NCBI GenBank assembly: GCA_040255925.1
Contig: JBDZVX010000150.1
Span: 1-5,494 of the forward strand
Source of the DNA: Nitrolancea sp040255925
GTDB lineage: Bacteria > Chloroflexota > Chloroflexia > Thermomicrobiales > Thermomicrobiaceae
Direction: 5' to 3'
DNA length: 5,494 bases
Notes under the pieces: model-generated
What the model saw: only the letters and a program-made list of their open reading frames with translations
What the model was told of the DNA's origin: nothing
Database searches by the model: none
Shown: piece after piece, positions 1-5,408 of the stretch
How positions within the stretch are numbered: the stretch's first letter is position 1
Layout: each line of letters begins with the position of its first letter
Translations under genes and position numbers: made by a program

Positions 1-70
1 GGTAAGCTCCGCGACTGCTGCCCGACGGGAGCGAACCTTCAGACCTTGACACAACGGGTGCCTCTTTCAT
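1..70 (-). CDS. 5' end of an unidentified gene, cut by the left edge
   Basis: An ATG at position 70 on the minus strand opens a frame without stops to the window edge, giving 23 codons that begin MKEAPVVSRSEGSLPSGSSR. An AAGGAG SD at 86-81 lies 10 nt upstream, and a candidate promoter with a palindromic operator lies at 273-303. The gene follows padR on the same strand, 243 nt beyond its stop. The visible residues are polar and rich in Ser and Gly, like the cytosolic N-terminal tail of many transporters, but no domain is visible. PadR repressors often sit beside the transporter they control, so an efflux transporter is a reasonable guess and nothing more. The reality of the gene rests on the SD, the open frame and the upstream operator. 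Confidence 0.45.
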   Translation of the reverse strand, partial: MKEAPVVSRSEGSLPSGSSRGAY

Positions 71-80
71 CGGATGCGTT

Positions 81-86
81 CTCCTT
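81..86 (-). promoter_or_regulatory. Shine-Dalgarno of the left-edge gene
   Basis: The minus strand reads AAGGAG (within GAAAGGAG), 10 nt before the ATG at 70. This decides that ATG as the start of the partial gene. Confidence 0.5.
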
Positions 87-272
87 TCTTCGGAGCGCGA
101 CAATACGTTCTCGGCCTAACGCACGCTAGGTATGAGACAATCGGGGTACGTGTGACGGCAGCGCGAACCGCCGGGCAACGTTCCACGGATGAACATCGTC
201 CGCGCCAAACATCCTCGTGGCGACTGCCGCGCCCGCTTCCCATTCGGCACGCGACGACTTCCCTATCCCGCG

Positions 273-303
273 AGTATAAGTCGAACCTGACCTAAATGGC
301 CAA
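273..303 (-). promoter_or_regulatory. candidate promoter of the left-edge gene
   Basis: The minus strand has a good -10 hexamer TATACT (278-273) and a weak -35 TTGGCC (303-298), with a long 19-bp spacer. The PadR-like operator at 276-295 fills the spacer and overlaps the -10, as expected for a repressor blocking RNA polymerase. Transcription would begin near 266, leaving an untranslated leader of about 195 nt before the ATG at 70. That is long and leaves room for another start site. Confidence 0.35.
276..295. promoter_or_regulatory. candidate PadR operator, downstream-gene copy
   Basis: The plus strand reads ATAAGTCGAACCTGACCTAA. It matches the site in the padR promoter (972-991) at 15 of 20 positions. 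Both share the symmetric frame TA-n-GTC, six bases, GAC-n-TA. The left arm is weaker here than in the padR copy. It lies between padR and the gene at the left edge, over that gene's candidate -10. PadR binding is inferred from position and repetition. Confidence 0.5.
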
Positions 304-313
304 AAAACGAGGG

Positions 314-952
314 CTATTCCTGGGGCTGGAAACTATGAGCCGCCGGTTCCCGGCCACCCGGCCCCGGCACCAAAGTCGTTCCGGTCGACGCGGCCTCCGC
401 CTGCAGCTGGATCAACGTGCGCGCTAACCAGCCCAATTCGGCGTCGAGCAGGGCCAGTTGATGATCGGTGACGAGACGGTGGGCACGATCCTGGATCTGC
501 GCGGCCCGCACGTGGTAGCCGATGGCGGCCCGCTCGCCCGCGAGCCGTTCGTAACGCTCGGTGAGCAACGCGATCGTCTCGGCCGGCGGCAACTGATCTA
601 GGAAGAACAGGCACGCATCCAGATCGCTGAGCCGCGCCTTGTGGCTGCTCAGCGCCTGGCGCAGCAACTGGGAGAAGTAGGCGCGTCCCTTCGTGGTGAT
701 GTGGTAGACCTCGCGTTCGCGCGGAGCCAGCTCGTCGTGGGCCAGCCCGGGGCCGGGAGCCTCGACGATCTCTTGCCGCGCCTCAAGATAGCCCTCGTGA
801 GTGAACCGCCCTAACTGATAGTAGATGGTGGGCTTCTTGATGTGTTCCGCGAACACATGATGGTGGCGCTCGATAACCTCTCGGATTTGCTGCCCATACA
901 TCGGCCGTTCGAGCAGTAAGCCCAGGAGCATGAGTTGCTTCGCGTTCACCAT
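314..952 (-). CDS. PadR-family transcriptional regulator
   Basis: This is a 212-residue DNA-binding repressor of the PadR family. The N-terminal winged helix covers about residues 4-90: the helix-turn-helix lies around LMLLGLLLERPMYGQQI, the recognition segment around KKPTIYYQLGRFTHEGYLEA, and the wing ends in VYHITTKGRAYF. Residues about 95-185 are predicted helical, rich in Leu, Ala and Arg, and match the C-terminal dimerisation region (Vir_act_alpha_C type) of longer PadR proteins. The last 25 residues look disordered. The ATG at 952 is preceded by GGGAG about 10 nt upstream. The gene has its own promoter (991-1019) with a palindrome beside the -10, which suggests autorepression, and a related palindrome precedes the next gene downstream. 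PadR proteins commonly respond to phenolics, drugs or other small molecules; the ligand here is unknown. The family call is firm, the targets are inferred. Confidence 0.9.
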   Translation of the reverse strand: MVNAKQLMLLGLLLERPMYGQQIREVIERHHHVFAEHIKKPTIYYQLGRFTHEGYLEARQEIVEAPGPGLAHDELAPREREVYHITTKGRAYFSQLLRQALSSHKARLSDLDACLFFLDQLPPAETIALLTERYERLAGERAAIGYHVRAAQIQDRAHRLVTDHQLALLDAELGWLARTLIQLQAEAASTGTTLVPGPGGREPAAHSFQPQE

Positions 953-971
953 CGGCCCCGTCTCCCACCAG

Positions 972-991
972 TTACGTCAGAACTGACCTAA
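972..991. promoter_or_regulatory. candidate PadR operator in the padR promoter
   Basis: The plus strand reads TTACGTCAGAACTGACCTAA, a 20-bp palindrome in which 8 of 10 base pairs are symmetric (TTA-n-GTCAG, two bases, CTGAC-n-TAA). It starts at the edge of the -10 hexamer and covers the expected transcription start, so binding would block padR transcription. A second copy lies at 276-295. It differs from the ATGT-N8-ACAT consensus of classical PadR sites, but PadR operators vary between subfamilies. Confidence 0.6.
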
Positions 992-1019
992 TGCTAACGC
1001 CGGGCCAGGAGCCTGTCAA
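991..1019 (-). promoter_or_regulatory. padR promoter
   Basis: The minus strand has a perfect -35 TTGACA (1019-1014), a 17-bp spacer and the -10 TAGCAT (996-991, four of six consensus bases). Transcription would start near 984, inside the palindrome at 972-991, with a leader of about 32 nt before the ATG at 952. This separates padR from the kinase gene upstream. The remaining gap back to the kinase stop (1020-1186) shows no gene or clear terminator. Confidence 0.65.
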
Positions 1020-1186
1020 GCCGCGATCGATGCTTCGCCGGAAGTGGATGCGCCAGCAATCGCGGAGTCATGCTGTCGCAGTAGTGGGACGGTCCCCGAT
1101 CTGGTCAAGCACGGTTGAGTCGAGTCTCGTCACGCGCTCCATCCGGAGATGCGGAAATCATCCGCTCGATGCCACCGCATATGCCC

Positions 1187-2731
1187 CTACTTCTCCCGCA
1201 GGTTTGGCTGGTCGAGGCGCCACCCCTCCGGTCCACGCACCAAGACCCACGTACCGACCCAATTCTGGGTTGCTCCCGCTGATCCCATGATCTCGATCAC
1301 GTCGACTTCCACCGTCGCCTTCCCGGCTCCCTCATCAAGGGAGACCGCTTTCGCGCGTTGGACCGTCATATCGGTGGTGTCGCTGAAGCGTCCATCGATG
1401 TTCTGTGTCGGCGGGTACTGGGCCCGCATGTTCGAACTCCATAAACCTGCGGCCTGATCGAATTGGTGCTGCCCAATCAACTGATAAAAGCGGGTAACGA
1501 CTTCCGCGGGATCAGCCGTGCCATTAGGCACAGGTCCTTCTACCGATAGCGATGGCCGCGGCGTCGTTTCCGGCGTCGCGGTTGGCTGAGCCGATGCACG
1601 GGGCGAGCCGCCAGGAGCATTCGCGGTCGTCGTCTCAGCCGTCCCAACCGGAGACGCGGCGGTGATGCGTTGCGCGCTGGAGTTGTTTTCCGCGCCACCA
1701 CTGGTCCCGGCAGATTGCCCAGCAGTGCCCGTCGACCGCGACACCAGGAGCCCAATCACGACGGCAACGATCAGCAAGGCGGTCAACGAGAGGATCAACG
1801 TCCGGCCACGTAGCTTGCCGCTAGGCGGCTCCATTGGCGGCACCGGGCCACGAACCTCACTGGCTAGGCTCGGTGGAGCCGGGCGAGGAGCCCACATGAG
1901 ACCGTCTCGTGCCTCCGTGAGCGCGTCACGCATCTCGGCCGCGGTCTGAAAGCGTCGGGCTGGTTCTTTCTCGATCGCCTTGAGGACCACCCGTTCCGTC
2001 AGATCCGAGAGCCGAAGCCCCAGTTCTCGTGGTGTTGGAGGGCGCTCGTGGACGTGCTGCCAGGCAATGGCCATCATCGTATCGCCGGTGAAGGGTGTAC
2101 GGCCGGTCAACAGCTCGTACAGGACGATCCCGAGGCTGTAGAGGTCGGCCCGGCCGTCAATCGGCTCTCGTTGGGCCTGCTCCGGTGCAAGGTACTCGGC
2201 AGTGCCGAGAATGACATTGGTCGCGGTAAGCTGCGATGAGCCGGCGGACCGAGCGATGCCGAAGTCGGTGACAACCACGTGTCCACCGGGCTCAAGCAGG
2301 ATATTGTGCGGTTTGATGTCCCGGTGGATGATCCCATGCCGGTGCGCTTCGTCCAGCGCGGCGGCAACCTGCGCGCCGATCTGGAGCACCTCGGCCTCCG
2401 GCAGCGGCCCGGACTGTCGCAACGCCTCTTTCAAGTTCAGTCCCGGCACGTAGCCCATAACAATATAGTAGGTATCGTCGACAGCTCCCCATTCGTAGAT
2501 GGGAACCACATTGGGGTGGTTGAGGGCGGCCGCGGCTTGGGCCTCGCGCTTGAACCGTTCAACGAAGGCGGCGTCGACCGCAAACGCGCGGTCGAGCACC
2601 TTGACGGCAACCTGACGGCCAAGCAGGCGGTCAGTCGCCAGGAACACCTGAGCCATACCGCCACGGCCGATGCGGCCATCCAGATCGTACCGGCCGCCGA
2701 TACTGTCCCGATCCATTTGACCTGCTCTCAC
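1187..2731 (-). CDS. PknB-type transmembrane Ser/Thr protein kinase with extracellular domain
   Basis: This 514-residue Hanks-type kinase should phosphorylate Ser or Thr of cytosolic proteins in response to an outside signal. The kinase domain covers about residues 15-272 and looks active: glycine loop IGRGGMAQVF (21-30), ATP-anchoring Lys44 in VAVKVL, Glu63 of helix C, HRDIKPHN with catalytic Asp138, metal-binding DFG (156-158), and a Ser/Thr-rich activation loop before LAPE (181-184). A Pro-rich juxtamembrane linker (280-305) precedes one membrane helix (about 311-330). A low-complexity Ser/Thr/Pro/Ala stalk (332-405) leads to a folded extracellular domain (about 407-511) with an NTF2-like look (VVTRFYQLIGQHQFDQAAGLW, then GTWVLVRGPEGWRLDQ). 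It lacks PASTA repeats. The longest start is a GTG at 2731; an ATG at 2716 (MDRDSIGGRY) is equally plausible and removes five residues. No partner phosphatase lies in the window. Confidence 0.93.
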   Translation of the reverse strand: MRAGQMDRDSIGGRYDLDGRIGRGGMAQVFLATDRLLGRQVAVKVLDRAFAVDAAFVERFKREAQAAAALNHPNVVPIYEWGAVDDTYYIVMGYVPGLNLKEALRQSGPLPEAEVLQIGAQVAAALDEAHRHGIIHRDIKPHNILLEPGGHVVVTDFGIARSAGSSQLTATNVILGTAEYLAPEQAQREPIDGRADLYSLGIVLYELLTGRTPFTGDTMMAIAWQHVHERPPTPRELGLRLSDLTERVVLKAIEKEPARRFQTAAEMRDALTEARDGLMWAPRPAPPSLASEVRGPVPPMEPPSGKLRGRTLILSLTALLIVAVVIGLLVSRSTGTAGQSAGTSGGAENNSSAQRITAASPVGTAETTTANAPGGSPRASAQPTATPETTPRPSLSVEGPVPNGTADPAEVVTRFYQLIGQHQFDQAAGLWSSNMRAQYPPTQNIDGRFSDTTDMTVQRAKAVSLDEGAGKATVEVDVIEIMGSAGATQNWVGTWVLVRGPEGWRLDQPNLREK

Positions 2732-3106
2732 CCTGTTTCAGTTCACCGGTTCGTCCGCCGTCGCCGCGCGTGATACGCAAACAGAATGCAAGCGACGCCT
2801 GCTGGTTCAACGTGCGATGGAGATGAGCGGTGTTATCCTCCAACAGCAAAGAGCCGGGCCAATCAGCCCTCGGAGTCCGCCGGTCACTCTCCACGTATGG
2901 TCATCGCGGTCGTTCCAGAAGCGAGCAGCTGCGCCCAGCGACCTACTGAACCGTGGCTGAGCTGGCGTAAATCGTGCTGTGCTGATGGATCGATGCCAGT
3001 CTGCGCTCCGTTTCCGCGGGACAACTCGCCGGACGGCTACTGCCTGAGAGAATCCCGAGTATTGAATGGCTGCCACAGAAGCCTTTGGAGAAAGGATCGC
3101 GAAATC
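2732..3106. other. non-coding gap between divergent kinase and nitroreductase genes
   Basis: These 375 bases must hold the promoters of both divergent genes. On the minus strand, TTGAAC about 17 bp before ATTCTG (around 2780-2810) is a poor promoter candidate for the kinase. No good -10/-35 pair is evident for the nitroreductase. The nitroreductase frame stays open upstream to an ATG at 2786, but that extension is Cys-, Arg- and Pro-rich with no SD and does not resemble the family. I see no riboswitch, T-box or tRNA signature that holds up. Confidence 0.5.
3087..3096 (+). promoter_or_regulatory. Shine-Dalgarno deciding the nitroreductase start
   Basis: GGAGAAAGGA ends 10 nt before the ATG at 3107. 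This supports a start there and not at the in-frame ATG at 2786. Confidence 0.65.
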
Positions 3107-3616
3107 ATGGACGCCTTCGAGGCCATTCGTACGATCCTCGCTGTCCGGAGTTATCAGGATACGCCAGTGCCGGAGGAGGTGGTGCGGAGGATCATTGAGG
3201 CGGCGCGCCTCACCGCAAGCTCGATCAACCTGCAACCCTGGCACTTCGTGGTGGTGGAGGAGAAGGAGACGCTGCGACAGCTCGGACGCATGGCGAAGAC
3301 CGGGCCCTACATCGCGGATGCGGCATTGGCAGTCGTGGTAGCCATTGAAAAGGACAACCGGTTCGGTGTCTCCGACGCAAGCCGCGCCATCCAGGACATG
3401 ATGCTGACGGCCTGGGACGATGGAGTCGGCTCGAACTGGGTCGGTTTCGGCGGCCTGGATGCGGCCAGCAGGCTGTTGGGCATCCCCGCCGGGATGGAGG
3501 TGCTGGCGATCATCCCATTCGGCTACCCGATCGAAGCAATCGGACGAGGCATAAAGAAACGCAAGCCACTGAACGAGGTTGTAAGCCGCGAGCGCTACGG
3601 GCAATCCTTCGACTGA
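3107..3616 (+). CDS. nitroreductase-family FMN oxidoreductase
   Basis: This 169-residue protein is a small member of the FMN-dependent nitroreductase superfamily, which uses NAD(P)H to reduce nitro compounds, quinones or flavins in the cytosol as a homodimer. Diagnostic segments are the N-terminal AIRTILAVRSYQDTPVP (6-22) with the FMN-phosphate Arg14-Ser-Tyr; SSINLQPWHFVVVE (38-51), the usual S-x-N-x-QPW flavin loop; an internal helix ASRAIQDMMLTAWDDGVGSNWVGF (91-114) equivalent to the usual GLGSCWIG stretch; and IIPFGYP (135-141), followed by the Arg/Lys-rich RKPLNEVVSRERYG end. At 169 residues it is shorter than the roughly 200-220 of NfsB-like enzymes, matching the short subfamily. The ATG at 3107 fits the SD at 3087-3096 and places the family's N-terminus correctly. 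It is a lone plus-strand gene between minus-strand genes. The substrate cannot be read from sequence. Confidence 0.92.
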   Translation: MDAFEAIRTILAVRSYQDTPVPEEVVRRIIEAARLTASSINLQPWHFVVVEEKETLRQLGRMAKTGPYIADAALAVVVAIEKDNRFGVSDASRAIQDMMLTAWDDGVGSNWVGFGGLDAASRLLGIPAGMEVLAIIPFGYPIEAIGRGIKKRKPLNEVVSRERYGQSFD

Positions 3617-3701
3617 GCCGGGAACCCACACGGAACCAAGCCGGCCAATTTCTTCCCCTCCGCCACCATTCCGTTCGCCGCCGACAAACCGCGATAAGGA
3701 G

Positions 3702-3741
3702 GGCCTCGGCCATCCCACCGGCAGGAGGCATGGCCGAGACC
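3702..3741. terminator. long hairpin between convergent genes, possible bidirectional terminator
   Basis: GGCCTCGGCCAT (3702-3713) pairs with ATGGCCGAGACC (3730-3741) over 12 bp with one mismatch and a 16-nt loop. It sits between the stops of two convergent genes at 3616 and 3849, where a shared terminator is expected. Neither strand has a T run after the stem, so it is not a textbook intrinsic terminator. A weaker 5-bp pair, GCCGG (3617-3621) with CCGGC (3641-3645), directly follows the nitroreductase stop and is followed by a pyrimidine-rich stretch. Confidence 0.35.
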
Positions 3742-3848
3742 GACCATGCCCTGCCTACGCACTGCTGGCGGAGAGACTTCGGAGCACTCGCGCGTGGCTG
3801 AGACCGCGAAATAACTCGCGCCGCTATCCTGGCAAGGACCGCGGGAGG

Positions 3849-4178
3849 TCAGCCAAAGAGCAGTTTCCGTAGTCCAAGAAGCTGGTCCCAAAGGTGATGA
3901 ATGTCGCCGTGATAGGGGCCGTGATAGTGATGTTCAGTGGAAGACAGGCCACTGCAATCGGCGTCAGGCAGACAAGGGCTCGTGGGGGTGTGAGAGCCGC
4001 CGGGAGCTAATAGGTGGGTACTATTGCCAGAAAGGCCACTGCAATCGGCGCCCGGAAGACACTGACTGCTGGGCGTGGGAGACGTGCCATGTGAATTAGG
4101 GGTAAGGAATATCGTCTCAAGTCGCACTGGCAGGCTGGTCAACGCCTCATGGTAAAGCTCAACTCGTTCGTCAGGCAT
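3849..4178 (-). CDS. small protein with two Cys motifs and a His-rich tail, unknown function
   Basis: This 109-residue protein matches no family I recognise. An AAGGAGG SD exactly 7 nt before the ATG at 4178 makes it very likely real. Residues 1-31 form an acidic, amphipathic N-terminus (MPDERVELYHEALTSLPVRL...) with no signal peptide or membrane helix. Residues 34-51 and 65-80 carry the same motif, PTP-SSQ-CLPGADCSGLSG and PT-SP-CLPDADCSGLSS, with Cys40/46 and Cys69/75 exactly 29 residues apart. The tail holds a His cluster (EHHYHGPYHGDIHHLW, 82-97) and ends in a hydrophobic, basic segment (LLGLRKLLFG). The two Cys-x5-Cys motifs and the histidines suggest metal binding or disulfides. A leader followed by repeated cores also resembles some precursors of ribosomally made, modified peptides, but no modification enzyme lies nearby, so that is speculation. 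It follows the secreted-protein gene on the same strand, 370 nt beyond its stop. Confidence 0.7.
   Translation of the reverse strand: MPDERVELYHEALTSLPVRLETIFLTPNSHGTSPTPSSQCLPGADCSGLSGNSTHLLAPGGSHTPTSPCLPDADCSGLSSTEHHYHGPYHGDIHHLWDQLLGLRKLLFG
3946..4050. repeat. 18-bp direct repeat encoding the duplicated Cys motif
   Basis: The 18-mer AGGCCACTGCAATCGGCG occurs at 3946-3963 and again at 4033-4050. The offset is 87 bp, exactly 29 codons, so the repeat is in frame and encodes the end of each motif (ADCSGL on the minus strand). Identity continues imperfectly on the 3' side. Conservation at DNA level points to a fairly recent internal duplication. Confidence 0.8.
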
Positions 4179-4185
4179 CTTCCGT

Positions 4186-4192
4186 CCTCCTT
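4186..4192 (-). promoter_or_regulatory. Shine-Dalgarno of the small Cys/His protein
   Basis: The minus strand reads AAGGAGG, 7 nt before the ATG at 4178. This is near-ideal strength and spacing, and is the main evidence that the unrecognised reading frame is translated. Confidence 0.8.
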
Positions 4193-4199
4193 CTATGGT

Positions 4200-4312
4200 T
4201 CATCTCTGATGTTCCTCATATACGATTGTAAGTCGATTGAACCATGAATTCCTGACAATCCGATCATTATTAGTATTTCCGTTGCATGAATATCGTGTAA
4301 CATATTGGTTAT
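4200..4312 (-). promoter_or_regulatory. AT-rich upstream region of the small Cys/His gene, probable promoter
   Basis: This stretch is clearly richer in A and T than the rest of the window and directly precedes the small gene. On the minus strand TACAAT (4230-4225) is a good -10 match that would give a leader of about 40 nt. The best -35 candidate, TTGTCA (4258-4253), is 22 bp away, which is too far for a standard promoter. An alternative sigma factor, an activator or a missed start site are all possible. Confidence 0.35.
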
Positions 4313-4388
4313 GGGTACGGCGGAGGAAGGCCGTCAGCGCTTTCATGACAGTGATCTTTTGCAGGTCTATGGCAGACGTGCGAGTTGG

Positions 4389-4490
4389 GGATGCGTACCG
4401 CGCATCCAGCTCATCCCGGATCGTGTTGGTCCGGGTGGTCTTCGTCGGGGCGTTCAGCGGCAAGGAGGGCCGTTCAAGAGCGGCGGCCCT
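4389..4490. other. cluster of three perfect stem-loops in a gene-free GC-rich stretch
   Basis: The stretch 4313-4548 has no convincing gene but holds three perfect inverted repeats in about 100 bp. They are GGATGCG/CGCATCC (4389-4395 with 4401-4407, 5-nt loop), CCCGGA/TCCGGG (4415-4420 with 4430-4435, 9-nt loop) and AGGGCCG/CGGCCCT (4466-4472 with 4484-4490, 11-nt loop). A minus-strand frame through this region (4200-4499, TTG start, no SD) has GC-rich third positions over part of its length but matches nothing I know. It might be a gene remnant. A structured 3' RNA, a terminator region or chance in GC-rich DNA are the alternatives. Confidence 0.4.
4466..4490 (-). terminator. possible terminator hairpin after the secreted-protein gene
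   Basis: This 7-bp perfect stem with an 11-nt loop begins about 58 nt past the stop at 4549 on the minus strand. No T run follows it, so intrinsic termination is only a weak suggestion. Confidence 0.25.
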
Positions 4491-4548
4491 GTTCGACAAG
4501 AAATCGCACCGGTCTCGTGCTCGATGCTGGTCCGGAATCCGCTGGGCG

Positions 4549-5403
4549 TTATGCCGTGAACGTCACGATCGTATCGTTCACGTTCACCGTATAGGTCTCC
4601 CCCTCCGTGAAGTCGCTACCGATATTGATGCTCAGCTCGTAGGTGCCGTAGATCATCGTGCAGATCGGGTTGCCGGCCGGCATCGTGTTCGTGACGTCGA
4701 TCCGGATCTTGTTCCCCTGGCGGGTCAGCGTAGAGTCATCCGGCTTGGCACAGCCGCTCGGAAGGCCTGCCACGACCTTCACGACATACTCCAGCGGCGT
4801 CGACGGCACCTGGACGATTTCCGCCGACTCGATCGGTGCCGGCACGACCACCCGCTCGTCGGATTGGTCCGGTGGGACGATCCCGCCATGGGCGACGAAC
4901 GTGATCGTCTGGTCGTTCACCCTGGCCGTGTATTCGTGGCCCGGCACGAAGTCGGTCCCGAGATCGATCGTCACCTCATAGGTTCGATAGATGAGGGTGC
5001 AGACGGTATTGGGATTCACTGGGATGGTATTGGTCACGGAGGCATTGATGACATCGCCGGACCGGCGGAACCCGGTATCGTGCGGGCTCGCGCAGCCGTT
5101 CGGAAGCCCAGCGACGATCTTCAGGGCGTGACCCGTCGGCATTGAGCCGGACACGATCACCTCAACCGACTCGATTGGCGCCAGTACGATCCGCTGACCG
5201 GATGGCAGCCTCGGCTTCGCTTCCCGGCCAAGACCGATACCTGGGTCGATGGGGAGAGACAGAGGTCCGGACGGTGCGTGCCCAATCGCGCCGCCGGAGC
5301 CGAAGGGCGGTAGCGATCCCTGGCTATCGGCATGGACCGGATTCGCGGTACTGACTGCCAGACCGGCAAAGGTGAGGACCACAAGCAACAGCAGCTTCGT
5401 CAT
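4549..5403 (-). CDS. secreted protein with two homologous Cys-paired domains, unknown function
   Basis: This 284-residue protein starts with a Sec signal peptide (MTKLLLLVVLTFAGLAVS..., probable cleavage after VHA at residue 25). A Gly/Pro/Ser-rich linker (26-75) follows, then two homologous domains at about 76-171 and 190-284 joined by an 18-residue Pro/acidic linker. Each domain runs PIES-x-E-I/V, then VAGLP-x-GCA, an R-x-G-beta-strand, T/VTNT-x-P, a second Cys followed by T-x-IY-x-TYE, I-x-LG/IG-x-DF, G-x-x-YT-x-x-VND and a final T-I-x-TF strand. The cysteines pair naturally (104 with 135, 218 with 248), likely as disulfides. The pattern suggests an immunoglobulin-like beta-sandwich exported as a binding or inhibitor-like module. 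I recall similar single domains in uncharacterised Chloroflexota proteins but cannot name a family. There is no LPXTG motif or lipobox, so it is probably released or loosely cell-associated. The SD AGGAGGT, 7 nt before the ATG at 5403, is excellent. Confidence 0.85.
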   Translation of the reverse strand: MTKLLLLVVLTFAGLAVSTANPVHADSQGSLPPFGSGGAIGHAPSGPLSLPIDPGIGLGREAKPRLPSGQRIVLAPIESVEVIVSGSMPTGHALKIVAGLPNGCASPHDTGFRRSGDVINASVTNTIPVNPNTVCTLIYRTYEVTIDLGTDFVPGHEYTARVNDQTITFVAHGGIVPPDQSDERVVVPAPIESAEIVQVPSTPLEYVVKVVAGLPSGCAKPDDSTLTRQGNKIRIDVTNTMPAGNPICTMIYGTYELSINIGSDFTEGETYTVNVNDTIVTFTA

Positions 5404-5408
5404 TTCCC

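Noticed and set aside
74..295. Plus-strand frame of 73 codons
   Set aside because: It has no SD, its composition is Arg/Thr/Ser-rich and unlike a folded protein, and it overlaps the promoter and operator of the minus-strand left-edge gene.
302..307. Run of six T on the minus strand just after the padR stop, as an intrinsic terminator
   Set aside because: I could find no stable stem immediately before the T run. The run more likely belongs to the upstream promoter region of the next gene.
1086..1096. GGGAC-G-GTCCC palindrome between kinase and padR
   Set aside because: It is a single short palindrome with a one-base centre, not a hairpin, not at a promoter and not repeated elsewhere. Chance is likely in GC-rich DNA.
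3040..3080. CTGAGAGAAT and ATGGCTGCC reminiscent of a TPP riboswitch
   Set aside because: The other conserved TPP elements (including the CCTGATC and GTAATGCCAGCG segments) and the pairing are absent.
2786..3106. In-frame 107-codon extension of the nitroreductase
   Set aside because: It has no SD at 2786, its composition is Cys/Arg/Pro-rich, and the family N-terminus begins exactly at the ATG at 3107, which has a good SD.
2807..3718. Minus-strand frame of 303 codons opposite the nitroreductase
   Set aside because: It lies antisense to a clear nitroreductase gene, has no SD and no recognisable domain.
3730..3801. 23-codon plus-strand frame starting in the hairpin
   Set aside because: AGGAGG lies only one base from the ATG, too close to act, and the start is inside the stem at 3702-3741.
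4237..5145. Long plus-strand frame of 302 codons
   Set aside because: Most of it is antisense to the secreted-protein gene, and its composition (Arg-, His- and Asp-rich) is typical of a shadow frame in GC-rich DNA. It has no SD.
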